Of a stretch of 64,000 nt of DNA, positions 14,101 through 22,534 are shown piece by piece. The stretch is from Bordetella parapertussis (lineage in GTDB: Bacteria > Pseudomonadota > Gammaproteobacteria > Burkholderiales > Burkholderiaceae_A). The DNA is taken from assembly GCA_945877235.1 (NCBI GenBank), contig CAMCRF010000001.1, forward strand, positions 1 through 64,000, in the 5' to 3' direction. The notes below the pieces were generated by a model, which did not search any database, was not told the DNA's origin, and was given only the letters and a program-made list of their open reading frames with translations. Made by a program: the position numbers and the translations under genes. Every line of letters begins with the position of its first letter. Positions within the stretch are counted from its first letter, which is position 1.

Positions 14101-14316
14101 GATAGCGACCATCTGCTCGACCTCTCGAACTGCGGCACCTGGGAATGGAACAATGACGTTGGCCATCGTGACATTGATCTGCGGCTCCTCTTCGCGCGGT
14201 GTTACGAAGACTGCAAAGAGCCCGAGCAGCAGGCTGAGCAATGCCAGCAGGGGGGTGATCTGCGCAGACTGAAAGGCGCGCGCAATGCGACCGGAGATTC
14301 CAAGAGATGGGCTCAT
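11101..14316 (-). CDS. RND-family multidrug/solute efflux pump, inner-membrane subunit
   Basis: 1071 residues with the RND layout of twelve membrane helices and two large periplasmic loops. Helix 4 carries IFSIGILVDDAIVVVENIHRH, the proton-relay Asp pair, and the C-terminal half has TSMIGMIALAGIIVRNSILL, the matching motif. Sequence style is that of HAE-type transporters found with simple adaptors rather than of AcrB itself; the substrate cannot be read from the sequence. It lies 9 bases downstream of its adaptor. No TolC-type outer-membrane channel is present in the window, so one must be supplied from elsewhere. Confidence 0.93.
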   Translation of the reverse strand: MSPSLGISGRIARAFQSAQITPLLALLSLLLGLFAVFVTPREEEPQINVTMANVIVPFPGAAVREVEQMVAIPGEQVLSQIAGVEHVMSVSRPGMAVLTVQFEVGVPRTEALVRLHDTIRDNADWLPKGLGVGEPLVKPQGIDDVPILSLTLYAQNPETGAYDLQRVAHSIESELKRVPGTREVETLGGPGRAVLIEIDPERMATAGLTIADLRGALQSANQGIPVGRLTSANRSVQVDAGPYLASAQEVAELVIGTREGRPIYLRDIAQVREGPPVASQSVWHGYGPKTPGPEQTAVTLSVTKKPGENAIDVAQAVMDRVTGLKGTIIPDDVVLVETRNYGETANDKAQKLIQKLLFATLSVVALVYLALGRREAAIVGAAVVLTLAATLFASWAWGFTLNRVSLFALIFSIGILVDDAIVVVENIHRHQALYPQKTLLQIIPGAVDEVGGPTILATFTVIAALLPMAFVSGLMGPYMSPIPINASMGMLLSLAIAFVVTPWLANLWMKPHGTSHALEGQEQTSRLTAAMAPWFERIFKPLLDDVTGAKARMKLGLAVLGLIGLSVLLPVLGLVQLKMLPFDNKSELQVVVDMPAGTPLEETAAVMRALTAHLSTVPDVAHYQAYVGGASPINFNGLVRQYYLRSGPDVGDIQVNLLPKAERKEQSHAIATRLRPQLQAIAKPFNANVKVVEVPPGPPVLAPIVAEIYGPEEEGRRQLAKQVRAVFEQTDSVVDVDDSSIASAPRFLLAVNRSRAATLGVSAGDVVATLRAGLSGESATYLHDGSKYPAPALVQLPAHRQGDLDSLLALRVRSATGQTIPIRELVTVKDTTQEQPIYRKDLLPVNYVVADMAGRIDSPLYGLFSMRGEISQITAPNGGPLEEYFISQPTDPWRGYALKWDGEWQVTYETFRDMGAAYAVGLILIYLLVVAQFGSYLTPLIIMAPIPLTIIGVMPGHALFGAQYTATSMIGMIALAGIIVRNSILLVDFIHLQLAQGVALKEAIVRSAITRAQPILLTGFAAMLGAFFILDDPIFNGLAISLIFGIFVSTILTLVVIPTLYYSTRKKEHLS

Positions 14317-14325
14317 GGTGCGCTC

Positions 14326-15423
14326 CTATCGCAGCCGGGCCGCGGCCTGGGGGTCCTGCGCAATCGTCTCTCCCACGCGAAGTCCGGCAAGCACCTCGAC
14401 GCGCCCATCGCGGCTTCGACCCAGGCGAATCTGTCGCAGTTGCGGCCGTCCGTTGGCGTCAATAACGTAAACGGCGGTGAGCTCTCCGCGCAGCAGCACT
14501 GCGGAGCTGGGAATTTCAGGGGAACCAAGGGTGGTAGCGGAGTCCCCTTGAGCCGGAATCCAGACGCGTGCGAATGACCCGGGCAGAACGGTGCTTGGAA
14601 CTGCGCCGAGGCCCAGCCGAAGCTCTGCTGTCTGGCTCTGGTCCAGCTGCGGAAGCAGTTCGGCCCGTGTGGGGGCGCGCAGTGCGCCGCCCAGCCCGGG
14701 GAGTTCAATGCGCAAGGCTGAGAGGCGTCCTGCGACGGACCCAAGCAGGCTCTCCGGGACCGAGGAGGTCACGCGCAGGGCACTGGGGTCGAAGATTTCC
14801 ATGAGGGGCCGACCGGGCATGGCCATGTCACCGGGCAGCGCGGTGACCGCTGAAATGACGCCTGCGTAAGGAGCCTCAACAACATAGAAATTGGCTTGGG
14901 TGTTCGCAGCGCGGGCTTGAGCCTGAAGGGACTGCGCTTGAGCTTGGGCAGAGTCAAAGGATGCCTGTGCGCGATCCAGTGCGCCTTGGCTGATGTACTG
15001 CTTTTTAAAGAGTGCCTGCTGGCGCTCGAGCTCTTTTTTTGCAATGGAGAGGTTGACCTCTGCTGCTTGTCGCTGGGCTTCAACGCCCGCTGCGCTCAGT
15101 TGTGCAGCCCTTGCATCGATGCGCACGAGGGGTTGGCCTGCCTGAACACGGTCTCCCGCGCGAACCAACACCTCCAGGATGGAACCAGGCACTTGGCTCG
15201 AGAGGGTGGCTTGGCGTATGGCTTCGACCCGCCCATCGAGACTTTTGGTCAGTGCGCCTCCGGCTGTCGCCTCGACCTTGAGGGTTGCCAGGGGGGTGGC
15301 AGCCGTGGCTGCTTTGGGCGTTGTTTGCGCATGCGCAGAGATCATGCTCTCGGCTACGAGGGACGCGCCAATCGTGAGCAGAAGCAGGGAGAGCGTCAGG
15401 CGGGGGCGGTGAAGTGGGGGCAT
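14326..15423 (-). CDS. RND efflux periplasmic adaptor (membrane fusion protein)
   Basis: 365 residues. An N-terminal hydrophobic segment (LTLSLLLLTIGASLVA) is followed by the first lipoyl half (SLDGRVEAIRQATLSSQVPG), a long Ala/Gln-rich coiled-coil hairpin (about residues 105-175), the second lipoyl half (VEAPYAGVISAV) and a beta-barrel. Adaptors of this class link the RND pump to an outer-membrane channel. It is the first gene of the export run; the AT-rich region 15424-15545 upstream probably holds its promoter. Confidence 0.92.
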   Translation of the reverse strand: MPPLHRPRLTLSLLLLTIGASLVAESMISAHAQTTPKAATAATPLATLKVEATAGGALTKSLDGRVEAIRQATLSSQVPGSILEVLVRAGDRVQAGQPLVRIDARAAQLSAAGVEAQRQAAEVNLSIAKKELERQQALFKKQYISQGALDRAQASFDSAQAQAQSLQAQARAANTQANFYVVEAPYAGVISAVTALPGDMAMPGRPLMEIFDPSALRVTSSVPESLLGSVAGRLSALRIELPGLGGALRAPTRAELLPQLDQSQTAELRLGLGAVPSTVLPGSFARVWIPAQGDSATTLGSPEIPSSAVLLRGELTAVYVIDANGRPQLRQIRLGRSRDGRVEVLAGLRVGETIAQDPQAAARLR

Positions 15424-15545
15424 GACAGAGCGACCGAGTTAAAGTTGACTGAAAGATAATATATAAATTAATAAAATAAAAGGGCTGATGTAAAAGAAAT
15501 CGCAGAAAACAGGGATTCGCTGCGAGAAAGGCCACGGCTGAAATA

Positions 15546-15561
15546 GTCATGTAAACATGAC
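15546..15561. promoter_or_regulatory. Perfect inverted repeat between efflux and kinase genes
   Basis: GTCATGTAAACATGAC has perfect 7-bp arms around AA. It lies in the divergent gap (15424-15607) between the RND adaptor and the hybrid kinase, 47 bases before the chosen kinase start. This form is typical of a dimeric repressor or response-regulator operator, but no regulator gene is adjacent and the family cannot be assigned. Confidence 0.4.
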
Positions 15562-15607
15562 ATTTGAAACTGTCACCCCAATAAGAAAAGCATGGGGGGA
15601 AATACAA

Positions 15608-18130
15608 ATGGCATATCCTGTTCCACTCGATGAGAGTGCGAGGCTGCGGCGGCTGCATGCGCTCGGGCTTCTTGACTCGGATCCCACAGAAACCTACGGG
15701 CGAGTTGTCAGACTGGCGGCACGGATCCTAAGAACGCCGGTTGCGGCCATTTCTCTGGTCGATGACGACCGTCAATGGTTTCTGGCGAAGACCGGGCTCG
15801 AGCTCGCACAGACTCCCCGAGAGGATGCCTTCTGTGCGCATACCATTTGCCAAGAGCAGGCCTTGGTCGTTCCCGATGCCACCCAAGATGCGCGCTTCAA
15901 GGCGAATCCGCTGGTTTTGCAGGACGGGGGCATTCGGTTTTACGCCGGCATTCCGTTGCGCCTAGAAGATGGGCATGGCCTTGGCGCGCTCTGCGTCATT
16001 GACCATGAGCCCAGATCGCTCACTGAAGCGGATCAGCTAGCGCTTGAAGAGCTGGCCGAGGTGGTTCTCGATGCATTTCGACTGCGTCAGAGTCTCTTCG
16101 ATGTACAAGCGCTTGCACAGGCCAAGTCAAACTTTCTGGCCAACATGAGTCACGAGATTCGTACACCCATGAATGGGGTGATGGGCATGGCGGAATTGCT
16201 TCTTCACAGCCCACTCTCGCCCGATCAGGGCCAGTGTGTGCAGACCATTCTCAAGTCTGCGGAGAGTCTCCTCGGGGTGCTCAACGATGTGCTTGATTTC
16301 TCAAAACTCGAGGCGGGCGCTGTACGGATCGAACTCGGGCCGGTGGTGGTGACCCAGCTCATTGAGGAGCTTTGCGAACTGCACGCCGCTCGGCTTTGCG
16401 CGCCGGTTGAGGGGCAGCGTCTGGTCACTGAGATCGTGCAGGATGTGGACCTTCCTGAGCCTTGTCTGATGATTGACGGGCTGCGCGTACGTCAGGTGAT
16501 TAACAACCTGTTGAGCAACGCCGTGAAGTTTACCGAGCGGGGTGCGGTGCAGGTTCAGGTGCAGTGGTCCGATGCGCCGCTGAGTGGGGGGCTCACTGCC
16601 CAGGAGCAGGCCAGCGGGTGGGTGGCCCGAGAGTTGGTGGCTGCTCCAACAGGTGAGCAGCAGGGCTGGCTCTGTGTCCGTGTGAGCGACTCGGGTATTG
16701 GCATGAGCGAGGTCGAGCTCTCGCGGTTGTCCTCTGCTTACGCCCAGGCAGACGACTCCATCACCCGGAGGTTTGGTGGGACTGGCCTTGGGCTGAGCAT
16801 CTGCTCAGGGCTTCTCAAGGCCATGGGTGCCGCACTCTACGTGCGCAGCGCCCCAGGCAAGGGGAGCGTTTTTGAGGTGTGCATTCCTGCTGCGCCGGCG
16901 CCAGAAGCACTTGGCGGTTCACCATCGCCTTGGCTGCAGCCTGCTGCGCATCCGTTAAGTGGCAAGACCATTCTGTTGGTCGATGACCTGCCGGTGAACA
17001 CAACCATGTTGTCTCGCATCCTCGCACGCGTCGGTGTACGAACGCTGTCCGTACACAGTGCAGAGCAGGCCCTGGACAGGCTTGAGGAGAGTGGTTCGGG
17101 ACTGTCCATCTTTGATTTGGTCTTGACTGACTACATGATGCCCGGCCTCAGTGGGGTCGAGCTCCTGAAGCGCTGGCGGGCCAGGCACCCCGAGAGCACA
17201 TTGCCCTTTGTACTCTGCAGCTCCGCGGGGCAGCTTGCTAAGATTGACACCACGGGAGAGGGTTTTGCGGCACAGATTCAAAAGCCGGTTCGAGGTGAAC
17301 GCCTGATTCAGCTGCTTTCGGCATCTCTAAACCTGCCGGTTATGGGAGGGAATGCGCCAACGCCGGAAAATAGTGGGCCAGCGGAATCAAAGAACCTCTC
17401 GCCGCTGCGCATTCTGCTTGCGGAAGACAACGAGGTAAATGCAAAGGTCGCCGAATCCCTGCTCACCCAGTTGGGGCATGTTGTTGTTCACGTTACCGAT
17501 GGACTCGCTGTGCTTGAGCAGGTGGGCTCAGGGGCCGAGCCCTTTGACCTGGCGCTTGTCGACATGCAAATGCCGCGCATGGGAGGCCTCGAGGCGGCAT
17601 CTCAACTCCGAGCACGGGGAGGGCGGGGGGCTCGACTGCCCTTGGTTGCGCTAACCGCAAATGCGCTGAGCGGCGATCGAGAGCGCTGCATGGAGGCAGG
17701 CATGAATGCTTACCTCGCCAAGCCCTTTCGGCGACACGACCTGATAGAGGTGCTCGAGCAGACAAGCCGCCTGGTCATCGATGAGGGCTATTGGGATGAG
17801 AACTTTGCCAGGCTCGACGTCGCAGACCGCATGTTGGCTGCGTCTCTTGAGCTGGTTGAGTCCGCGATTCGAGAGGTCCATGCAATTGGTGTGGCTGTAC
17901 CAGTCGAACTCTTGGCTGGTTGGGTGCATCGCCTATCTGGGGCGCTCGGCATGATTGGCTATGTTCGATTCTCCGAATGGTGTAAGTCCGTCGAGGCTGA
18001 ATTGCGCGAGCAAGCGGGGGCTGAGCGTCTTGAACGGATGAGAATGAACTTGGTGCGCTCGCTTGAGGGCCTGCGCACGCTCATCCGCGCGCGGGTGACC
18101 TCCCCGGGACTCAGTCGGGAGGCCGCGTAA
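15608..18130 (+). CDS. Soluble hybrid histidine kinase: GAF-HisKA-HATPase-REC-REC-HPt
   Basis: 840 residues without membrane helices. An N-terminal GAF domain (about 10-165) is followed by HisKA with NMSHEIRTPMNG (His 182), an ATPase domain with N-box INNLLSNAVKFTE and GTGLGLSI, receiver 1 (Asp about 508, LTDYMMPG), receiver 2 (Asp about 652, LVDMQMPRMGG) and an HPt-like end with WVHRLSGALG (His 774). It should pass phosphate His-Asp-His to downstream partners. The GAF domain suggests a cytoplasmic small-molecule or redox signal. The start at 15608 has a GGGGGA-type site; an ATG at 15557 lacks one. Its stop overlaps the next start (TAATG). Confidence 0.9.
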   Translation: MAYPVPLDESARLRRLHALGLLDSDPTETYGRVVRLAARILRTPVAAISLVDDDRQWFLAKTGLELAQTPREDAFCAHTICQEQALVVPDATQDARFKANPLVLQDGGIRFYAGIPLRLEDGHGLGALCVIDHEPRSLTEADQLALEELAEVVLDAFRLRQSLFDVQALAQAKSNFLANMSHEIRTPMNGVMGMAELLLHSPLSPDQGQCVQTILKSAESLLGVLNDVLDFSKLEAGAVRIELGPVVVTQLIEELCELHAARLCAPVEGQRLVTEIVQDVDLPEPCLMIDGLRVRQVINNLLSNAVKFTERGAVQVQVQWSDAPLSGGLTAQEQASGWVARELVAAPTGEQQGWLCVRVSDSGIGMSEVELSRLSSAYAQADDSITRRFGGTGLGLSICSGLLKAMGAALYVRSAPGKGSVFEVCIPAAPAPEALGGSPSPWLQPAAHPLSGKTILLVDDLPVNTTMLSRILARVGVRTLSVHSAEQALDRLEESGSGLSIFDLVLTDYMMPGLSGVELLKRWRARHPESTLPFVLCSSAGQLAKIDTTGEGFAAQIQKPVRGERLIQLLSASLNLPVMGGNAPTPENSGPAESKNLSPLRILLAEDNEVNAKVAESLLTQLGHVVVHVTDGLAVLEQVGSGAEPFDLALVDMQMPRMGGLEAASQLRARGGRGARLPLVALTANALSGDRERCMEAGMNAYLAKPFRRHDLIEVLEQTSRLVIDEGYWDENFARLDVADRMLAASLELVESAIREVHAIGVAVPVELLAGWVHRLSGALGMIGYVRFSEWCKSVEAELREQAGAERLERMRMNLVRSLEGLRTLIRARVTSPGLSREAA

Positions 18131-18471
18131 TGCTCGTGCCAGACCCCGTTCTCGCAATTTTTACTGAAAACTTTGGCGACCTCTCAGCGCAGGAGCGCGC
18201 GTCATTCTTGGTGGATGTCTGCGCGCAGATGCGAACTGACCTGGATGCCCTCTGGGCTACGGAGCGAGAGGTTCGCGCTGCAGCGCTGCATCGGATTGCG
18301 GGCAGTGCACCGTCTCTTGGCTGCGAGCAATTTGGTCAGCTCGCCCGGGCGGCCATGCAAGACCCGAGCGGCTCGCTGGACGAGACGAGGCGCGCAGGGG
18401 CGCAGGCGCTGGCTTGGCTCGATGCCCTTACAAATTCTGAAACACCTTCCTGTGAGGAGAGTCGGTCATGA
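18130..18471 (+). CDS. HPt-like phosphotransfer protein
   Basis: 113 residues, all-helical in character. AALHRIAGSAPSLGCEQFGQLARAA resembles the HPt signature H-x-L-K-G-S-A-x-x-L-G, with His 54 as the likely phosphoryl acceptor. The usual Lys after His is replaced by Ala in IAGSA. It overlaps the kinase stop by one base and the following receiver start by 4 bases, so the three form a phosphorelay operon. It may carry phosphate between the hybrid kinase and the downstream receiver (inference). Confidence 0.7.
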   Translation: MLVPDPVLAIFTENFGDLSAQERASFLVDVCAQMRTDLDALWATEREVRAAALHRIAGSAPSLGCEQFGQLARAAMQDPSGSLDETRRAGAQALAWLDALTNSETPSCEESRS

Positions 18472-18887
18472 ACGAAATAGCAACAGAGGCCACAACGCCT
18501 GTGCAATCCGTGCCGCTGCGATGCCTCGTAGTGGACGACGACCGTGTCTCCCGCCAGCTCATGGTGTCGGCGGGGAGGCTGTTGAGTCTTGAGGCGCGAG
18601 AGACCGGTTGCGCAAACGAGGCCATGAATTGGCTCCAGCAAGAGCGATTTGATCTGGTGCTACTCGATCACCAGCTTGACGGGCTAACCGGCGTGTCTGT
18701 GCTGGCCTACCTGGCAGACTGGGCCAGGCAACGGGGCACTGTCATTCCGCCTGTCTTGGTCTGCTCGGGCGCGATCGGCCTTCTTGATATGAAGCAATAC
18801 CAGACGCTTCAGGTTCATGACGTGCTCAAAAAGCCCTTAAGTATTGACCGCCTTGCCTTTGCAATGCGAAAGCTGCTTCAAATTTAG
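18468..18887 (+). CDS. Stand-alone receiver-domain response regulator
   Basis: 139 residues made of one receiver domain: acidic pocket VVDDD (23-25), phospho-acceptor Asp 67 in LLDHQLDG, and the conserved Lys in VLKKPLS near 122. No output domain follows, so it either acts by protein contact or is a phosphate shuttle or sink in the relay formed with the two upstream genes. It converges with the antiporter gene 5 bases later. Confidence 0.85.
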   Translation: MNEIATEATTPVQSVPLRCLVVDDDRVSRQLMVSAGRLLSLEARETGCANEAMNWLQQERFDLVLLDHQLDGLTGVSVLAYLADWARQRGTVIPPVLVCSGAIGLLDMKQYQTLQVHDVLKKPLSIDRLAFAMRKLLQI

Positions 18888-18892
18888 GGGCG

Positions 18893-19855
18893 CTAGGCAT
18901 TCATGAGCAACACCGTTGTGTAGCAGCCGTAGGCGAGCAAAAAGAACGCACCTTCCGTCCTGCTGATGTCGCGGCCTCGCAAAAATGTGGGCACGCAGAT
19001 GACAAAGGCGGCCACCATGACCCACACGTCAAAGCTCAACACGGACGGAGCCACGGTAATTCCACTCGGAGCGACGACCGCGGCAAGCCCGAGACAGCCG
19101 AGAATATTAAAAATGTTGCTGCCGATGATGTTGCCTACGGCAATGTCGCGCTGACCTCGCAATGCAGCGGCAGCGGATGCGGCCAGTTCGGGCAGCGATG
19201 TACCTGCTGCCATGATCGTGAGCCCAATGACCAGGTCGCTCATGCCCAGAGCTTTGGCAATATCGACACAGGCTTGCACGAGCCAATCCGCCCCCAACAC
19301 GAGCCCAAGAAGGCCGAGCGCGACCAACAGGAGGCTCTTCGGAAGGCTGGGCTGGCTCGCTGCCTCAGCGGCCTCGTTGGGAGCGAGGTCCTCAGTCTCA
19401 GTGTATGGGGCGCCGCGCGCTTGAATCACAAGAAAGCTCGTGTAGGCCACGAGCCCGAGTGCGAGTAAGAGTCCTTCACCTCGACTCACAACCCCGTCAA
19501 AGGCAAACAAGACAATGAGCGCCGCCGTGCCAATCATAATTGGCAACTCCTGCCGGATGATTTGGGAATGCACGCTCAGCGGGATGATGACGGCTGACAG
19601 ACCAAGGATGACCAGCACATTAAAGGTATTACTGCCGACAACATTTCCCATGACGAGGTTCGGCTGTCCTTGGAGTGCGCTCCCAATGGAAACGGCTGCC
19701 TCGGGGGCACTGGTGCCAAACGCAACCACCGTGAGTCCAACAACCAGGGGCGAGAGGCCAACCGAGCGGGCAATGCTGCCCGCACCCCGGATGAGCACTT
19801 CCGCACCAACCACCAATGCAACCAGCCCAGCAGCAAAGAGAAGAAAGGTGAGCAT
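18893..19855 (-). CDS. Calcium/sodium antiporter, CaCA family (YrbG-like)
   Basis: 320 residues with ten to eleven membrane helices in two inverted halves. Each half carries an alpha-repeat: VVAFGTSAPEAAVSIGSALQ with GNVVGSNTFN in the first, and IMAAGTSLPELAASAAAALR with GNIIGSNIFN in the second. These supply the Glu and Asn residues that bind Ca and Na. It exports Ca using a Na or H gradient at the inner membrane. The start at 19855 (MLTFLLFAAG) begins the first helix; the frame extends upstream but would cover the rraA gene. Confidence 0.92.
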   Translation of the reverse strand: MLTFLLFAAGLVALVVGAEVLIRGAGSIARSVGLSPLVVGLTVVAFGTSAPEAAVSIGSALQGQPNLVMGNVVGSNTFNVLVILGLSAVIIPLSVHSQIIRQELPIMIGTAALIVLFAFDGVVSRGEGLLLALGLVAYTSFLVIQARGAPYTETEDLAPNEAAEAASQPSLPKSLLLVALGLLGLVLGADWLVQACVDIAKALGMSDLVIGLTIMAAGTSLPELAASAAAALRGQRDIAVGNIIGSNIFNILGCLGLAAVVAPSGITVAPSVLSFDVWVMVAAFVICVPTFLRGRDISRTEGAFFLLAYGCYTTVLLMNA

Positions 19856-19894
19856 GAGAACCCTCAATGAAGTGGGGCATACTTTAATGCACTT

Positions 19895-20425
19895 ATGAAA
19901 CCACACACCAAATCTCAAAGGCCTGCCTCGGCCACTCCGCGTCGCACCCCAGATTTGTGCGATACCCACGAGTCGCTCATTGCAGACGGTCGACTTCGGG
20001 TTCTGCCGCCCGTCTTTCAAAACTACGGGGGCGCAGAGTCCATGTCGGGCCCGGTCGTAACCCTGAAGTGTTTTGAGGACAACGGTCTGGTTCGTCAGGC
20101 ACTCTCGCAACCAGGCGCTGGGCGCATTCTTGTGGTGGATGGCGGTGGCAGCGACCGCTGTGCCTTGGTGGGTGGTGAACTCGCGCTCACAGCTGAGCGG
20201 CAGGGCTGGGCGGGCCTTGTCATTCACGGCTGCGTGCGCGATTTATCTGAGCTCATCGAGGCTCAGGTCGGTGTGTGGGCGATTTCGAATCATCCTCGTC
20301 GTCCCGCCACCGCTGGGCTTGGGGCCAAGGACATTCCGGTCGACCTTGCGGGGGTCATCGTGCGCCCTGGAGAGTTCATTGTTGCGGATGCTGACGGCAT
20401 TCTGGTGAGCGAGAAAATTTTGTAG
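19895..20425 (+). CDS. rraA: RraA-family protein (RNase E regulator / HMG aldolase fold)
   Basis: 176 residues. GGGSDRCALVGGELALTAERQGWAGLVIHGCVRD is the family core, containing the G-x-x-R-D-type metal and substrate site. E. coli RraA binds RNase E and inhibits it, while other members are 4-hydroxy-4-methyl-2-oxoglutarate or oxaloacetate aldolases. It has about 15 extra N-terminal residues compared with E. coli RraA. Divergent from the antiporter gene by 39 bases. An RNase E gene is present at 28768-31470, which fits the regulator role, but the aldolase role is equally possible. Confidence 0.82.
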   Translation: MKPHTKSQRPASATPRRTPDLCDTHESLIADGRLRVLPPVFQNYGGAESMSGPVVTLKCFEDNGLVRQALSQPGAGRILVVDGGGSDRCALVGGELALTAERQGWAGLVIHGCVRDLSELIEAQVGVWAISNHPRRPATAGLGAKDIPVDLAGVIVRPGEFIVADADGILVSEKIL

Positions 20426-20500
20426 GGTGCTGTCAAGTTCGGTTGGAATGAGGTGGTCAATATTTGAGCACCCCAGTCCACCGCTGATGCCCTCGGCCTT

Positions 20501-20524
20501 CGGGGTGGTTCACCTCGGTTTTTT
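20501..20524 (+). terminator. Probable Rho-independent terminator after rraA
   Basis: CGGGGTG-GTT-CACCTCG forms a 7-bp stem with one G-T pair, followed at once by G and TTTTTT. It lies between rraA and parE, 42 bases before the parE start. Confidence 0.55.
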
Positions 20525-20566
20525 CCACATGGGCTGGGGATAACTTTTGAGAAGAATTTATTTTTT

Positions 20567-22525
20567 GTGAGTAAAAACAACTACAACGAATCTTCTATCA
20601 GGGTTCTGAAGGGGCTCGAACCCGTTCGGCAGCGGCCCGGTATGTACACCCGTACCGAGAATCCGCTGCATATCATTCAAGAGGTCATTGACAACGCGGC
20701 CGATGAGGCGCTTGCAGGGCATGCGCGCACCATTTTGGTTACGCAGCATCTCGATGGCAGCGTGAGCGTGGCTGACGACGGTCGGGGTATTCCGGTTGGG
20801 CCGCACCCAGAGGAGCGCATCCCCGTCGTCGAGATTGTCTATACCCGGCTGCATGCCGGCGGAAAGTTCGACAAGGGTTCAGGCGGGGCATATGCATTCT
20901 CAGGCGGCCTCCACGGAGTCGGCGTCTCTGTGACCAACGCCCTCTCGACGCGGCTCGATGTCACGGTGTGGCGCGATGGGTTTGAGTGGACGATCGGGTT
21001 CGAAGGTGGAGAGCTGGTTCGCCCCCTGCAGAAAGGCGCTGCGGTCAAAGGGCGCTCTGGAACCATGGTTCGCGCCTGGCCAGACCCGCAGTATTTCGAT
21101 GACTCACTGATCCCGCAGGTGGAACTCGCGCGTAGTCTGAAGGCTCGCGCTGTCCTGCTGCCGGGCGTAACGACGCAGCTCCTCATCGAGAAAACCCAAC
21201 AGACACAGACCTGGCGTTACGAGGGTGGTTTGGCGGCCTACCTCATGGAGTCTCTGGCCGATGCGGAACTCATTGCGCCGGCATGGTCGCATGAGGGTTA
21301 TGCGCCAGCGGGTGATGACACCTTCGCCGAGGGTGAGGGTGGGCAATGGGTGCTTGCGTTTAGCGCTGAAGGGTCGGTGATTCGGGAGTCTTTTGTGAAC
21401 CTCATTCCAACCCCTGCAGGAGGCACCCACGAGGCGGGCTTGCGAGAGGGGGTTTTTCAGGCGGTCAAGGGATTTGTCGACCAACACAGTCTTTTGCCCA
21501 AAGGGGTCAAGCTGCTGCCCGAAGATGTCTTCTCACGGGCCAGTTTTGTGCTGTCCTCGAAGGTGCTCGACCCCCAATTTCAGGGGCAGACCAAAGAGAA
21601 GCTCACCAGCCGCGACGCGCTGCGACTCATGGCCACTCAGTGCAAAGGGCCGATGGAGCTCTGGCTCCACCGGGACCTCGATGCAGGCCGTCGCATTGCA
21701 GAGCTCGCCATTCGGGCCGCGCAGACGCGTCAACGCTCCGCACAGAAGGTCGAGAAAAAGAAAGGCTCTGGAGTGGCCGTATTGCCAGGCAAGCTCACCG
21801 ACTGCGAGTCGACTGACCTTGCGCGCAATGAGCTCTTTCTTGTGGAGGGTGACAGTGCGGGTGGCTCTGCAAAAATGGGGCGCGACAAAGAATGCCAGGC
21901 TATTTTGCCGTTGCGGGGCAAGGTGCTCAACACTTGGGAGGCTGAGCGCGATCGGTTGTTTGCCAATGCAGAGGTACATGATATTTCCGTCGCGCTGGGG
22001 CTTGATCCCCACGGCGTCGACGATACCGTTGACTTCAGCAGCTTGCGCTACGGAAAAGTCTGCGTGCTCTCGGATGCCGACGTCGACGGCTCTCATATTC
22101 AGGTGTTGTTGCTCACCCTGTTCTTTCGTCATTTTCCCCAGCTCATCTCACGAGGCCATGTCTATGTGGCGCGGCCACCGCTCTTTCGCGTCGATGTGGA
22201 GGCCAGGGCCAAAAAGCCTGCGCGTAAGATTTACGCGCTAGACGAAGGAGAGTTGCAGCATGTGCTCGATAAGCTGCGACAAGAGGGGCTCAAGGAGACG
22301 GCTTGGTCGATCTCACGGTTTAAGGGCTTGGGCGAAATGAGTGCCGAGCAGCTCTGGGAAACCACCCTCAACCCCGATACCCGGCGCCTCATGCCGGTCA
22401 CGCTGGGGCAGCACTCTGCGCAAGAGACATCTACCCGATTCAATTTGCTCATGGGCCGCGGTGAGGCATCGGCCCGCCGAGCTTGGCTTGAGGCACGAGG
22501 CCACGAGGCCCAGGTCGATCTATAA
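20567..22525 (+). CDS. parE: DNA topoisomerase IV subunit B
   Basis: 652 residues. The GHKL ATPase part has EVIDNAADEALAG and DDGRGIPVG, with the GGLHGVGVS loop near 115. The Toprim part has FLVEGDSAGGSAKMGRDKECQAILPLRGK, and the metal-binding DADVDGSHI is near 505. PEERIPVVEIVYTRLHAGGKF fits ParE rather than GyrB. It decatenates replicated chromosomes with ParC. The start is GTG at 20567; the upstream sequence has a T-run and only weak Shine-Dalgarno complementarity. parC follows after 9 bases. Confidence 0.96.
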   Translation: MSKNNYNESSIRVLKGLEPVRQRPGMYTRTENPLHIIQEVIDNAADEALAGHARTILVTQHLDGSVSVADDGRGIPVGPHPEERIPVVEIVYTRLHAGGKFDKGSGGAYAFSGGLHGVGVSVTNALSTRLDVTVWRDGFEWTIGFEGGELVRPLQKGAAVKGRSGTMVRAWPDPQYFDDSLIPQVELARSLKARAVLLPGVTTQLLIEKTQQTQTWRYEGGLAAYLMESLADAELIAPAWSHEGYAPAGDDTFAEGEGGQWVLAFSAEGSVIRESFVNLIPTPAGGTHEAGLREGVFQAVKGFVDQHSLLPKGVKLLPEDVFSRASFVLSSKVLDPQFQGQTKEKLTSRDALRLMATQCKGPMELWLHRDLDAGRRIAELAIRAAQTRQRSAQKVEKKKGSGVAVLPGKLTDCESTDLARNELFLVEGDSAGGSAKMGRDKECQAILPLRGKVLNTWEAERDRLFANAEVHDISVALGLDPHGVDDTVDFSSLRYGKVCVLSDADVDGSHIQVLLLTLFFRHFPQLISRGHVYVARPPLFRVDVEARAKKPARKIYALDEGELQHVLDKLRQEGLKETAWSISRFKGLGEMSAEQLWETTLNPDTRRLMPVTLGQHSAQETSTRFNLLMGRGEASARRAWLEARGHEAQVDL

Positions 22526-22534
22526 GAACTCCCC

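Noticed and set aside
13663-14577. 304-codon open frame opposite the RND pump and adaptor genes
   Set aside because: It is antisense to clear RND coding sequence, has no recognisable domain and owes its length to codon bias of the opposite strand. The same applies to long frames opposite argG, rne, sppA, plsX, fabD, lepA and nagZ.
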